A DNA stretch of 64,000 nt from Pseudomonadota bacterium (GCA_023431055.1 JAEYXX010000048.1:1-64000); one strand, 5' to 3'. Counted from the stretch's first letter, positions 17,418 through 27,243 are shown. Numbers and translations: made by a program. Notes: generated from the sequence alone by a model not told the origin.

Positions 17418-18212
17418 ATGCGCGCGTTGCTGCTGGCTCTGTTTTTGCTGGCGCTGCCTCTGGCGGCCGCGCCACGGGTGATCAGCCTGGCGCCCTCGCT
17501 CAGCGAAATCATGCTCGATCTGGATGCCGCCGATCTGCTGGTCGGTGTGCTCGAAGGTGATGAGCGTCCCGCTGCGTTGGCGCACCTTCCCACTGTCGGG
17601 CGTTATGGCCAGCTGGAATTCGAACGTCTGCTGCAGCTGGCGCCGGATCTGATCCTGATCGCGCCGGGCAGCGTGCCGCCCGCGCAGCAGGCGCAGTTGC
17701 GGGGTTTGGGTATCGATGTGTTGATCATCGAGCCGCAGCGTCTCGATCAACTTGGCGATGCCTTCATACGCATTGGCGAGCGAGTGGGCCGGGCGGAGCA
17801 GGGCGAGCGTCTGGCTGCCGAGTTTCGCGCCGAGCTGGATGCACTGCGCCAGCGCTACTGGCGCGAGCAGCCGCTGAGCGTTTTCTATCAGATCTGGCAT
17901 CAGCCGCTTTACACCATCGGTGGCCGGCAACTGATCGGTGATGCCCTGCGGGTGTGCGGAGCGCGCAACCTGTTCGATGACCTGCCGCAGCCGGCGCCGC
18001 AGGTCAGTGTCGAGGCGGTGCTGGCGCGTGACCCGGACGTGATCCTCGGTGGCAGCAATGCCGAGCTGAGCGCCTGGCAGGCCTGGCCGCAGCTGCATGC
18101 AGTGCGGCTGGGACAGGTCTGGGCGGTGCCGGACAAGGGCCTGGAGCGGCCCAGTCGGCAGATGCTGGGAGCCATCGAGCAGTTGTGTGAGCGGATGGCT
18201 GGGGCGCGGTAG
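17418..18212 (+). CDS. btuF: BtuF-like cobalamin-binding periplasmic protein
   Basis: 264 residues from the ATG at 17418, one base after the preceding stop; a longer frame from 17229 lies inside the upstream gene. Short signal peptide MRALLLALFLLALPLAAA. The class III binding-protein fold shows PRVISLAPSLSEIMLDLD, then VGRYGQLEFERLLQLAPDLI and a C-terminal EAVLARDPDVILGG. These features match BtuF and related corrinoid/heme/siderophore binding proteins. The convergent BtuB-like gene under a cobalamin riboswitch supports B12. No BtuCD genes are in the window. Confidence 0.82.
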   Translation: MRALLLALFLLALPLAAAPRVISLAPSLSEIMLDLDAADLLVGVLEGDERPAALAHLPTVGRYGQLEFERLLQLAPDLILIAPGSVPPAQQAQLRGLGIDVLIIEPQRLDQLGDAFIRIGERVGRAEQGERLAAEFRAELDALRQRYWREQPLSVFYQIWHQPLYTIGGRQLIGDALRVCGARNLFDDLPQPAPQVSVEAVLARDPDVILGGSNAELSAWQAWPQLHAVRLGQVWAVPDKGLERPSRQMLGAIEQLCERMAGAR

Positions 18213-18295
18213 TGTGTCCAGGCTGTGCGCGCGGCGTACCCTGCAGGACGGCGTACTGCTTTGCGAGTACGCCCTACGAGCTGATCGACATGACT

Positions 18296-20164
18296 TTAGA
18301 ACTCCGGTGTCCAGGTGACGCTAAGCAGGCCGGAGCGGCCTTCTTCGCGGTAGTCGTGGTACTCGGCAGGAAAGCCAACGCCGTACTGGGCACGGCTGTA
18401 GTCCTTGTCCAGCAGGTTGTCGATCTTCGCTGAGACCAGAATCTCTGTTGTGGCCTGCCAACTGCCGCGCAAGCCCAGCAGTCCGTAGCCAGCCAGTTCC
18501 CGTTGGTTGCCGACATCGTCATAGCTGCTGCTGACGGCTTGCCAGGTTGTGCCAACAGTGAAGGCGCCGAAGGCGCGGTCGAGATCCACGCTGAGGGTCC
18601 GGCGCGCACGGCGATTCAGGGTATGGCCGCTGTCGGTGTCGCGTGGGTCGATCAGGCTCAGACCCAGTGCAGCCTGCCAGTCGCCCAGGCGTTGTTCCAG
18701 GCTTGCTTCGAAGCCGTTTACCCGTGCGCTATCGAGGTTCTGCATGACCCAGTTGCCGTCGGCGACGATGGCATTGCGGATCTTGCTGCGATAGAGCGAG
18801 GCTTCCAGGCGGGTGCTGTCAGTCAGTTGACTGCGCCATTGCAGCTCGTAGCTTTTCGACTCTTCCGGTTTGAGATCGGGGTTGGCGCCCCAGCCCATGG
18901 GGGCGTAGATATCCTGGAAGCTGGGCGCGCGGAATGCTTCGGCGTAGGACAGGATGAGGTCGTTGTTCGGGTTCAGGTGCCAGGTCAATGCGGCGTTGTA
19001 GGTGCTATTACCGCCAAACTGTTGGTTCTTGTCATGCCGAGCGCCCAGCTCGGTGGAGACGTTCTCGCCACGGTAGTGGTGCTGGAGGAACAGTCCGCGA
19101 TTCCAGCGTGAAGCCCGGGTGTAGGCGTTGTTGCTGTGCAGGGTGTCTTCGAGCCAGTCGACACCGAGCAGTAGCTGGTTGTGTTCGTCCAGGGACAGGG
19201 TGTTCAGCCAGGATGCCGAGTCGCGGTAGGTGTAGTTGTGGCGGGTGTTGTCGGTATCGTCGGCGCGGGTCTTGTAACGGTTCTCGCTGTGGCCGAGTTC
19301 CAGACGACTTTTCCATTGTTCGGCCAGGCGCGCATCAGCGTAGAACGACTGGCTGCTGATACGGAAGTCACTGTAGGGGTGCAGACCAAAGAGTGGCTCG
19401 TTGTCGAACTCGACCTCGCCGCTTTGCTCCAGCAGGCTCAGACCGAGCTGCAGATCGTCGTTGAGGTCGTGGGCGAGGTTCAGGCTCAGGCCGTTCTTGC
19501 GGTAGGCATCGTGATCGTTGTCGTAGGTCGAGGCGTGGGTGCTGCGGTCGATACCGTGGGTATCCGAGGAGCTGCTACTGAGATTGAAACGGGTACTTTC
19601 GTTGGTCAGGGCCAGGCTGGCCGCACGTTCCCAGGTACCACGGCTGCCGTAGCCCAGACTAAGACTGGCCTGGCGTTGTCCAGCACTGGCGCGGCGGGTG
19701 AAGATTTGTACGACACCGCCGATGGCGTCGGCGCCGTAGAGGGTTGCCCGCGAGCCGCGCAGGACTTCCACCCGTTCGATCTGGTGGATGCTGAGGTGTT
19801 CGAGGAAATGGCTGCCGCTGGACGCATCGGAAATCCGTTGACCGTCGACTAGTACGACGTTCTGTGCTGTCTTGGTGCCGCGGATGAACAGGCTGGAGAG
19901 GCTGCCACGGCCGCCGGAACTGGTGACCTGTACGCCGGGTACACGGTTCAGTAGGTCGATGACGCTGGAGGGTTGCAGGCGTTCGATGTCTTCGCGGGTG
20001 AACACGCTGGTAGCGACACTGCTTTTGCTGCGCAGCTGTACTTCGCGGTTGGCGCTGATGACCGTGTCGGACAGTTTCAGTGCCTGATCGAGCGAAGGGA
20101 CGGTTTCAGCGAGTGCGGCGCAGGGCGCCAGAGTAATGGCCAGAGCCAGACGGGACAGTTTCAT
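18296..20164 (-). CDS. btuB: BtuB-type TonB-dependent vitamin B12 receptor
   Basis: 622-residue outer-membrane receptor. A signal peptide (1-19) is followed by a TonB-box-like DTVISANREVQ. The plug domain (about 45-150) includes IDLLNRVPGVQVTSSGGRG and FIRGTKTAQNVVLVDGQRI. A 22-strand barrel ends in the outer-membrane signature ...VTWTPEF with a terminal Phe. Length fits BtuB (about 600). The cobalamin riboswitch just upstream on the same strand settles the substrate. It is energised by a TonB-ExbBD system such as that at 1-2286. Confidence 0.92.
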   Translation of the reverse strand: MKLSRLALAITLAPCAALAETVPSLDQALKLSDTVISANREVQLRSKSSVATSVFTREDIERLQPSSVIDLLNRVPGVQVTSSGGRGSLSSLFIRGTKTAQNVVLVDGQRISDASSGSHFLEHLSIHQIERVEVLRGSRATLYGADAIGGVVQIFTRRASAGQRQASLSLGYGSRGTWERAASLALTNESTRFNLSSSSSDTHGIDRSTHASTYDNDHDAYRKNGLSLNLAHDLNDDLQLGLSLLEQSGEVEFDNEPLFGLHPYSDFRISSQSFYADARLAEQWKSRLELGHSENRYKTRADDTDNTRHNYTYRDSASWLNTLSLDEHNQLLLGVDWLEDTLHSNNAYTRASRWNRGLFLQHHYRGENVSTELGARHDKNQQFGGNSTYNAALTWHLNPNNDLILSYAEAFRAPSFQDIYAPMGWGANPDLKPEESKSYELQWRSQLTDSTRLEASLYRSKIRNAIVADGNWVMQNLDSARVNGFEASLEQRLGDWQAALGLSLIDPRDTDSGHTLNRRARRTLSVDLDRAFGAFTVGTTWQAVSSSYDDVGNQRELAGYGLLGLRGSWQATTEILVSAKIDNLLDKDYSRAQYGVGFPAEYHDYREEGRSGLLSVTWTPEF

Positions 20165-20261
20165 TCTCTTTCCTCAACGGTCGGCAGACGTTCGAGGAGG
20201 GCAGGCGCAAGCGCGCGCAGGGCAGCGCTTGACCGTGCTGCCCTCCGCAACACCAGTCGCA

Positions 20262-20430
20262 CCGCCTTGGCCGGTCTCCGGGCTCTCGACCCAGGTCCGC
20301 CTTACCAGGTTGCCCCAGTGGCTGTTGGACGTGGCGCAAGCACCGAGGCTTGCAGTCGATTACCGTTGCGGGGGCAGCGTCGGCATTGCTCGTGATGAGC
20401 GCACCGACTTTCCGTTTGACACTGCTTGCG
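20262..20430 (-). promoter_or_regulatory. Cobalamin riboswitch
   Basis: Read on the minus strand it contains TGCCCCCGCAACGGTAAT, the block GCCACTGGGGCAACCTGGTA, and the B12 box GAGCCCGGAGACCGGCC at about 20269-20286. These are the standard cobalamin riboswitch elements. It lies ~100 bases upstream of the BtuB-like start. High adenosylcobalamin should reduce receptor expression. Confidence 0.96.
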
Positions 20431-20498
20431 CAGCGCACCCTGGCGGAACATGAATGGCGCGAACCTTAGTGCGCGCGCGTATGAATGACAAGCAAGCT

Positions 20499-20520
20499 CC
20501 GCTCATTCAACGATGAGCGG
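20499..20520. other. Hairpin between btuB promoter and dxs-side MITE
   Basis: CCGCTCAT pairs with ATGAGCGG across a TCAACG loop. Read on the minus strand it follows dxs and the MITE. It could be a remnant terminator of dxs, but no clear T-run follows. Confidence 0.4.
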
Positions 20521-20531
20521 GCTTCATGCTA

Positions 20532-20760
20532 AGAACCTGTTCACGATCTCGCGAGCTAGAGCGATACAACACCGATGGCGGCCCCGCAAAAATAAGCGAG
20601 GAACGGTTGGAGTCGCATTCGACTTTACGAGCCGTAAATGAGCATGACTCGCTTCGCTCGCCCCTTCGGGGCCGCACTGAAGTGCGTTAGCCGCAAGCGG
20701 CTTTCCGAGCTTGTTTTTAACGCAGTAGCGCCGACGCACAGCAGATCGTGAACAGGTTCT
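20532..20760. mobile_element. 229-bp MITE-like element with perfect 18-bp terminal inverted repeats
   Basis: AGAACCTGTTCACGATCT at 20532-20549 is the exact reverse complement of 20743-20760. The ~190 bases between have no convincing ORF and contain internal short palindromes. This is the form of a miniature inverted-repeat element mobilised by an outside transposase, perhaps of an IS5-like kind (inference). No clear target duplication is seen. The right end supplies the last base of the dxs stop codon, so the insertion is flush with the gene end. Confidence 0.8.
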
Positions 20761-22655
20761 CAGGCCTGCAGCAGGCTCAGGCGCTGACGTACCGCACGTT
20801 CGATGCCGGCTTCGTCGAGACCGCACTCGGCAAGCATCTGACTCGGTTTGGCGTGCTCGACGTAATAGTCAGGCAGGCCCAGGTGCAGCATCGATACCTG
20901 GCGATTCTCGGCAGCGAAGAATTCGCTGACCGCACTGCCGGCACCGCCCATGATGCTGTTTTCCTCGATGGTCACCAGCAGCTCGTGGCTGCTGGCCAGT
21001 TCGCGCAGCAGGGCTTCGTCCAGCGGTTTGACGAAGCGCATATCGACCACGGTGGCATCCAGCGTTTCTCCGACGCGCAGGGCTTCGGCCAGTTGCACGC
21101 CGAAGGCCAGCAGGGCGACGCCCTTGCCTTGGCGGCGCACCACTGCCTTGCCGATCTCCAACGGTTCCAGGCCGGCATCGAGCGGTGCATTGGGGCCGCT
21201 GCCGCGTGGATAGCGCACCGCCGCCGGGCCGTCGAACAGGTGGCCGGTGGTGAGCATGCGGCGCAGCTCGTTCTCGTCGCTCGGGGTCATCACCAGCATG
21301 CCAGGGATGCAGCGCAGGTAGGACAGGTCGAAGCTGCCGGCGTGGGTCGGGCCGTCTTCGCCAACCAGGCCGGCGCGGTCGATGGCGAACAGCACATCGA
21401 GGTGCTGCACGGCCACGTCGTGGATCAACTGGTCATAGGCGCGCTGGAGGAAGGTGGAGTAGATCGCCACCACCGGCTTGGCGCCTTCGCAGGCCATGCC
21501 GGCGGCCAGCGTAACAGCGTGCTGTTCGGCAATCGCCACGTCGAAGTAGCGCTCGGGGAAGCGCTCGCTGAAGGCCACCAGATCCGAACCTTCCTTCATC
21601 GCCGGGGTGATGCCGACCAGGCGGTTGTCGGCTGCGGCCATGTCGCACAGCCACTGGCCGAACACGTTGGAGTATTTCGGGCCGCTGGGTTTCTTCGGCG
21701 CAGCTACAGGCGTCACCGGTTCCAGCTTGGTGATGGCGTGGTAGCCAATGGGGTCGGCCTCGGCCGGGGCGAAGCCCTTGCCTTTCTTGGTCACCACATG
21801 GAGGAACTGCGGGCCGTCCAGGTCGCGCATATTGCGCAGGGTGGCGAGCAGGGTGGGCAGGTCGTGGCCGTCGATAGGGCCAACGTAGTTCCAGCCCAGT
21901 TCCTCGAACAGGGTGCCGGGTACCAGCATGCCCTTGGCGTGTTCCTCGACCTTGCGCGCGATTTCCCAGGCGCCGGGCAGGCGCGAGAGGATCTTCTTGC
22001 TGCCCTCGCGCATGCTGGCGTAGGTGCGGCTGGAGATGATCTTGGCCAGGTAGTTGGACAGGCCGCCGACATTCTTGGAGATCGACATGTCGTTGTCGTT
22101 GAGGATCACCAGCATATTGGCGCCGACGTCGGTGGCGTGGTTCAGCGCTTCGAAGGCCATGCCGGCGGTCAGTGCGCCGTCGCCGATAACCGCCACGCTC
22201 TTGCGCTTCTCGCCCTTCAGGCGGGCGGCGATGGCCATGCCAAGGGCCGCGCTGATGCTGGTGCTGGAATGGCCGACGCCGAAGGTGTCGTACTCGCTCT
22301 CGCTGCGGCGCGGGAAGGCGGCCAGGCCGTCCTTCTGGCGCAGGCTGCCCATGCGCTCGCGACGACCGGTGAGAATCTTGTGCGGGTAGGCCTGGTGGCC
22401 GACGTCCCACACCAGACGGTCATCGGGGGTGTCGAAGACGTAATGCAGGGCGATGGTCAGCTCGATCACGCCGAGGCCGGCACCGAAGTGCCCGCCGCTC
22501 TGGCCAACGCTGTAGAGCAGGTACTGGCGCAGTTCGTCAGCGAGGGTTTCCAGGTCCGCTTCGGCCAGGCGGCGCAGTTCGTCGGGCGTGTTGGCGCTGT
22601 CGAGCAGCGGCGTCAACGGGCGCTCGCGGGGGATCTCGTGGAAAGTGGTCGGCAT
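20760..22655 (-). CDS. dxs: 1-deoxy-D-xylulose-5-phosphate synthase
   Basis: 631 residues, the expected length. Thiamine-diphosphate enzyme that condenses pyruvate and glyceraldehyde-3-phosphate, the first step of the MEP isoprenoid pathway. The motif [15 protein letters not shown] with downstream NDN marks the ThDP/Mg site. [16 protein letters not shown] and [12 protein letters not shown] belong to the N-terminal domain, and the transketolase pyrimidine domain has [15 protein letters not shown]. In P. aeruginosa dxs directly follows xseB-ispA; here ~4.6 kb with two other genes separates it from ispA, so it needs its own promoter. Confidence 0.97.
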   Translation of the reverse strand: MPTTFHEIPRERPLTPLLDSANTPDELRRLAEADLETLADELRQYLLYSVGQSGGHFGAGLGVIELTIALHYVFDTPDDRLVWDVGHQAYPHKILTGRRERMGSLRQKDGLAAFPRRSESEYDTFGVGHSSTSISAALGMAIAARLKGEKRKSVAVIGDGALTAGMAFEALNHATDVGANMLVILNDNDMSISKNVGGLSNYLAKIISSRTYASMREGSKKILSRLPGAWEIARKVEEHAKGMLVPGTLFEELGWNYVGPIDGHDLPTLLATLRNMRDLDGPQFLHVVTKKGKGFAPAEADPIGYHAITKLEPVTPVAAPKKPSGPKYSNVFGQWLCDMAAADNRLVGITPAMKEGSDLVAFSERFPERYFDVAIAEQHAVTLAAGMACEGAKPVVAIYSTFLQRAYDQLIHDVAVQHLDVLFAIDRAGLVGEDGPTHAGSFDLSYLRCIPGMLVMTPSDENELRRMLTTGHLFDGPAAVRYPRGSGPNAPLDAGLEPLEIGKAVVRRQGKGVALLAFGVQLAEALRVGETLDATVVDMRFVKPLDEALLRELASSHELLVTIEENSIMGGAGSAVSEFFAAENRQVSMLHLGLPDYYVEHAKPSQMLAECGLDEAGIERAVRQRLSLLQA

Positions 22656-22737
22656 CAGGCGAATCGTTATAGGTGTAAAAGATGCGGCAGTTTACCTGAT
22701 GCCAGGAAAACAGCCCAATCTGCTGACCACATCGGCG

Positions 22738-23687
22738 TTACCGGTAGTTTCGTGCGAGGAAATCCAGCAGCAGGGCGCTGACCCGCTCGCCGCATTCGGC
22801 CTGCAGCCAGTGGCCGGCGCCGGGCAGGTCGTGGCGTTCCAGGTGCGGCACCTTGTCGCCCATGCGTTTCAGCGTCGGTGCCTCGAAGCGGCCGACCGGG
22901 TCGTGCTCGCCGAGCAGGAACAGCGTTGGCTGCGTGATCTGCAGACCCGCCAGATGCTCGCTGCGTTGCCAGTTGCGCTCGAAGTTGCGGTACCAGTTCA
23001 GTGCGCCGCGAAAACCGTGGCGCTCGAAGGTGCGCAGGTAGTGGGCGAACATTGCCTCGCTGCACCAGGGCGGCAGTGGCAGGTCAGCCGGCATGCCATC
23101 GAACGCCGCGTATCGGCCGGTTTGTCCGTTGCCAGCAGGGCAGCGCCGAGGCCGCCGAGCAGCAGACGCAGGCTGCGGCCGATGTCGTCGTCCAGTTCCG
23201 CCTCGGCCACGCCCGGCTGCTGGAAGTAGAGGATGTAGTGGAAGCGCCCGGCGTAGGCCTCACGCATCATCTCGATGGCCGGGCGTTTCGGCCGGCCGCC
23301 GAAGGGCACCGACAACGCGCCGAGCGCCTTGACCCGCTCGGGCTCCAGCAGCGCCAGGTGCCAGGCCACTGGCGCGCCCCAGTCGTGGCCGACCACCGCT
23401 ACCTCGCGCTGGCCGAGCATGTCCATCGCCGCCTGGATATCGCCGCATAGGGTGAGCAGGTCATAGGCCGTCGGATCGGCTGGCGCGCTGCTGGCGCCGT
23501 AGCCGCGCATTTCCGGGGCGAACACCCGATAGCCGGCGGCGGCCAGTGCCTCGATCTGCGGATTCCAGGCGTACCAGCACTCGGGAAAACCATGCAGCAG
23601 CCACACCGGCTTGCCGTGCTCGGGGCCGGCGCTGTACAGGCTGAGTTCAATGCCGTTGACGGCGAGCAGGCGGTGATCGAGGTGCAT
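22738..23687 (-). pseudogene. Frameshifted alpha/beta hydrolase (epoxide hydrolase type)
   Basis: The reading frame starts at ATG 23687 (MHLDHRLLAVNGIEL). It shows the oxyanion motif LLHGFPECWYAW and the nucleophile motif VVGHDWGAPVAW, in which the Asp nucleophile is typical of epoxide hydrolases and haloalkane dehalogenases. At about 23103-23108 the frame slips. The downstream part (from DGMPADLPLPPW to the stop at 22738) continues in another frame with the late Asp (LLGEHDP) and catalytic His (GAGHWLQAE). One missing base restores a normal ~316-residue protein. Either a real inactivating deletion or a sequencing error. It lies between dxs and the acyl-CoA carboxylase. Confidence 0.85.
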
Positions 23688-23735
23688 GGATAATTCCCTG
23701 GCTATGCCTGAGTTAAATGTTGGGGGGTAAAGGGC

Positions 23736-23807
23736 CGTAGGGTGGGCCGGGCGGCGCTCCGCTTCAGCCCACCACCGACGGTTAGCGTGGGCTAAAGCCA
23801 ACCCTAC
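23736..23807. repeat. GTAGGGTGGGC-type intergenic repeat
   Basis: CGTAGGGTGGGCCGGG...CAGCCCACC with a further GTGGGCTAAAGCCAACCCTAC forms an imperfect palindrome. The same family recurs at 38004-38060. It is non-coding and fills the gap between the carboxylase and the broken hydrolase. Confidence 0.7.
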
Positions 23808-23866
23808 AAGGCTCCGAACCTTCCCGGAACTGCTTGGCAACAGCTAACGCGGACATAGCCAATTCC

Positions 23867-26800
23867 TTACCAGGTGTCGATGAAGGGACGTTTCTTGCCA
23901 TCACGCCGGGGCGGACGCGGCGCTGCGTTGAGCCCGCGCAGCAGCCAGGCGCGGCTGTCGGCCGGGTCGATCACGGCGTCGATCTCAAGATAGCTGGCCA
24001 TGTTCAGCGCCTTGCCGTTGTCGTAGGCCTTGGCCACCAGTTTGTCGAACAGCGCCTGGCGCGTGGCGTCGTCCGGTTGGGCCGCCAGCTCCTTGGCGAA
24101 ACCCAGGCGTACCGCGCCTTCGAGGCCCATGGCACCGAATTCGCCACTGGGCCAGGCGGCGGTGAACAGTGGTGAATGGAAACTGCCGGCAGCCATGGCC
24201 TGGGCGCCAAGGCCGTAGCCCTTGCGCAGCACCAGGGTGAAGAAGGGCACCGTGAGGCTGGCGGCGGTGACGAACAGGCGCGAGACGTGGCGCACCGTGG
24301 CCTGCTTCTCCGCCTCCGGGCCGACCATGAAACCGGGGGTGTCGCACAGCGAGACGATGGGCAGGTCATGGGCTTCGCACAGTTGCAGGAAGCGCGCGGC
24401 CTTGTCGCCGGCCACGGCGTCGATGGCGCCGCCCAGGTGTGCGGGGTTATTGGCGATCAGGCCGAACGGCTTGCCCTCGATGCGAATCAGCGCGGTGATC
24501 AGGCCAGGTGCGAACTGGTGGCGCAGTTCCAGCACGCTACCGTGATCGGCGAGCAGCTCGATCACCTTGCGGATGTCGTACACGCGCAGGCGGTTTTCCG
24601 GGATCACATGGCGCAGCTCGCGGCTATCGTTGCATTGCCAGTCGAACAACGGGCCCTGGAAATAGCTCAGGTACTGCTTGGCCACGGCGACCGCTTCGGC
24701 TTCGTCCTCCACCAGCACGTCGATCACCCCGTTGGGGCCTTGCACGCTGGTCGGGCCGACCTGTTCGGGGGTGAAGCTGCCGAGGCCGCCACCTTCGATC
24801 ATCGCCGGACCGGCCATACCAATGCTCGCATTGCGGGTAGCGATGATCACGTCACAGCAGCCGAGCAGCGCGGCGTTGCCGGCGAAGCAGCGGCCGGAGA
24901 CCACGCCCACCGTCGGCACAAGGCCGGAGAGTTTGGCCATGGCGACGAAGGTGTGGCAGTCCAGTCCGGCCACGCCGACGAAATCGGTATCGCCCGGTCG
25001 GCCGCCGCCGCCCTCAGCGAACAGCACCACCGGCAGGCGCCACTGCTCGGCCAGGGCCAGCATGCGGTCGGTCTTCTTGTGGTTCATCACCCCCTGGGTG
25101 CCGGCGAATACCGTGTAGTCGTAGGCGATGGCCATGCAGCGCGCGGCCTCGCTGCCGAAACTCGCGGCGTTCACCGTGCCGATACCGGCGACCAGGCCAT
25201 CGGCCGGGCTCAGTTCCAGCAGTTCCTCGGGCGAACGTCGGCGGCGCTGGGCGGCCAGGGCCATGGCGCCGTATTCGATAAAGCTGTCTGCATCAAGCAA
25301 GTCCCAGAGGTTTTCCCGCACCGTGCGTTGGCCGGTCTTGCGCCTTTTCGCCACGGCCTCGGGGCGGCGCGCATCGGTCAGGCGGGCATGGCGCTCGAGC
25401 ACTTCGGCCAGATCGGCGCGGATATGCGCCAGATCGACTGCCTGCTCGCCGTGGGCGTCGATGCCATCCACCTCGGCTGGCTCCAAGAACGCCAGTGCCT
25501 GGCCCTCGCCGATGGCGTCACCGGGGGCCACGGCCAGCGCACGGACGATACCGCTGTGCTCGGTCTTGACCTCGAATTCCATCTTCATCGCTTCCAGCAC
25601 GGCGATGCGCTGGCCGGTGGCTACGGCATCGCCCTCGGCGACCTCCAGGCTGACCAGCGCGCCGGCACTGGGGGCGCTCAGGGCCAGCGTGCCGGGCGGG
25701 GCGTCGACAGTGGTCTTGGCGCTATGCAGCGAGGCGTCAGTGGCAAAGTAGCGATGTGGATGGGCCTGCTCGCGCGCCGCCAGAAACTCGCCCAGGTGAC
25801 GCTCGACATAGGTGGTGTCGACCTGGTTGGCGATCACCTCGTCGCGCTGCAGCAGGTTCTGCAGCAGGTGCAGGTTGCTTGCCACGCCTTCGAGGCGAAA
25901 CTCGCACAGCGCCCGGTAGGCGCGGCGCAGGGATCCGGGGTAGTCGCTGGCGCTGGCGATCAGCTTGGCCACCAGCGAATCGTAGGCCGGGCTCACGGCA
26001 TAACCGGCATAGCCGCAGCCATCCACTCGCAGGCCCGGCCCTGAGGGCGGCTGGTAGGCCGCGAGCACGCCACTGGCCGGGCGCGCGCTGCCATCGGCGA
26101 GCAGGGTTTCCAGATTCAGGCGCACCTGCACGGCATAGCCCTTGGTCGCCGGTGGCGTGAGCAGATTCAGTTCGGCCAGGCTCTTGCCGGCGGCCAGGTG
26201 CAGTTGCGTATGCAGCAGGTCGACGCCGGTGACCTGCTCGGTAACGGTGTGTTCCACCTGCACGCGTGGGTTGGCTTCCATGAAGTAGAAGTGCCCCGGC
26301 TGATCGAGGTCGAGCAGGAATTCGAAGGTGCCGATGCCGCGATACTGTACCTCGGCCGCCAGGCGCAGGGCGCTGGCGATGATGGCCTCGCGGGTGGCGG
26401 CGTCCAGGTCTGGACTGGGCGCGATTTCCACCAGCTTCTGGTGGCGGCGCTGCAGGCTGCAGTCGCGCTCCCACAGGTGGCTAACCGCACCGCTACCGTC
26501 GCCGAGAACCTGCACTTCGATATGCCGGGCGCGGCGCACGCGCCTTTCCACGTACAGCGCGCCACTGCCGAAGGCACCCTGAGCCTCGGAGGCGCAGCGG
26601 GCGAAGGCCTCGGCCAGCTGTGCCGGTTCGTCCACTGCACGCATGCCGCGCCCGCCGCCGCCGGCCAGGGCCTTGAGCATCACGCTGCCGTGTTCGGCGA
26701 GAAAGTCCGCGGCCTGCTCCAGCGTTACCGCCTGGTTAATGCCGGGCACCAGCGGCACTGCGCAGCGTTCGGCCAGGGCGCGGGCGGCGGCCTTGTCGCC

Positions 26801-27139
26801 GAACAGTTGCAGGGTTTCCGGCGTCGGGCCGACGAAGGTCAGCCCGGCGGCCTGGCAACGGCGGGCGAATTCGGCGTTATCGGCGAGAAAACCGTAGCCG
26901 GGGTGGATGGCCGTGCAGCCCTGTTCAAGGGCGATGCCAATGAGCTGAGCCATATCCAGATAGGCCGCCGGGCCGCGTCCAGCCAGCGCGACGGCCAGGT
27001 CGGCCTTGCGCGTGTGCAGGCAGGCTTTGTCATCCTCGGCGAATACCGCCACGCTGCGGATGCCGAGGTCGGCGCAGGCTTGGGCGATGCGAATGGCGAT
27101 CTCGCCACGGTTGGCGATCAGCAGGGTGGGGAAGGGCAT
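23867..27139 (-). CDS. Single-chain acyl-CoA carboxylase (biotin carboxylase + BCCP + carboxyltransferase)
   Basis: 1090 residues combining all parts of a biotin-dependent carboxylase. The biotin carboxylase (1-~450) has ANRGEIAIRIAQA, the glycine-rich loop ALAGGGGRGMRAV and FMEANPRVQVEHTVTEQ. The biotinyl domain has the lysine in EAMKME at position 519. The carboxyltransferase (~600-1090, both beta and alpha halves) has VMNHKKTDRM, VVSGRCFAGNAALLGCCDVI and LVLRKGYGLGAQAM. This matches the single-chain long-chain-type acyl-CoA carboxylases known from Rhodopseudomonas and Mycobacterium. Usual acetyl/propionyl carboxylases are split over two subunits. Substrate unknown. It is inserted between ispA and dxs. 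Confidence 0.92.
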   Translation of the reverse strand: MPFPTLLIANRGEIAIRIAQACADLGIRSVAVFAEDDKACLHTRKADLAVALAGRGPAAYLDMAQLIGIALEQGCTAIHPGYGFLADNAEFARRCQAAGLTFVGPTPETLQLFGDKAAARALAERCAVPLVPGINQAVTLEQAADFLAEHGSVMLKALAGGGGRGMRAVDEPAQLAEAFARCASEAQGAFGSGALYVERRVRRARHIEVQVLGDGSGAVSHLWERDCSLQRRHQKLVEIAPSPDLDAATREAIIASALRLAAEVQYRGIGTFEFLLDLDQPGHFYFMEANPRVQVEHTVTEQVTGVDLLHTQLHLAAGKSLAELNLLTPPATKGYAVQVRLNLETLLADGSARPASGVLAAYQPPSGPGLRVDGCGYAGYAVSPAYDSLVAKLIASASDYPGSLRRAYRALCEFRLEGVASNLHLLQNLLQRDEVIANQVDTTYVERHLGEFLAAREQAHPHRYFATDASLHSAKTTVDAPPGTLALSAPSAGALVSLEVAEGDAVATGQRIAVLEAMKMEFEVKTEHSGIVRALAVAPGDAIGEGQALAFLEPAEVDGIDAHGEQAVDLAHIRADLAEVLERHARLTDARRPEAVAKRRKTGQRTVRENLWDLLDADSFIEYGAMALAAQRRRRSPEELLELSPADGLVAGIGTVNAASFGSEAARCMAIAYDYTVFAGTQGVMNHKKTDRMLALAEQWRLPVVLFAEGGGGRPGDTDFVGVAGLDCHTFVAMAKLSGLVPTVGVVSGRCFAGNAALLGCCDVIIATRNASIGMAGPAMIEGGGLGSFTPEQVGPTSVQGPNGVIDVLVEDEAEAVAVAKQYLSYFQGPLFDWQCNDSRELRHVIPENRLRVYDIRKVIELLADHGSVLELRHQFAPGLITALIRIEGKPFGLIANNPAHLGGAIDAVAGDKAARFLQLCEAHDLPIVSLCDTPGFMVGPEAEKQATVRHVSRLFVTAASLTVPFFTLVLRKGYGLGAQAMAAGSFHSPLFTAAWPSGEFGAMGLEGAVRLGFAKELAAQPDDATRQALFDKLVAKAYDNGKALNMASYLEIDAVIDPADSRAWLLRGLNAAPRPPRRDGKKRPFIDTW

Positions 27140-27243
27140 GGCGGCTCCGGACGTCTTGTCGTTATGGAGCCATCTTAGGAGGCTGGCCGCTGGGGTAAAG
27201 CAAGCCTTATGCGGCGATCATGTGGTCATAGATGACAATGATG

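Noticed and set aside
20532-20760. Element considered as a tRNA-associated attachment site
   Set aside because: No tRNA-like sequence and no integrase; perfect terminal inverted repeats fit a MITE better.
20748-22781. 677-codon open frame on the plus strand
   Set aside because: Antisense to dxs; composed of the Gly/Gln/His/Val-rich residues typical of shadows in high-GC genes, with no motifs.
24176-26044. 622-codon plus-strand open frame
   Set aside because: Antisense to the acyl-CoA carboxylase; no domain or ribosome-binding site.
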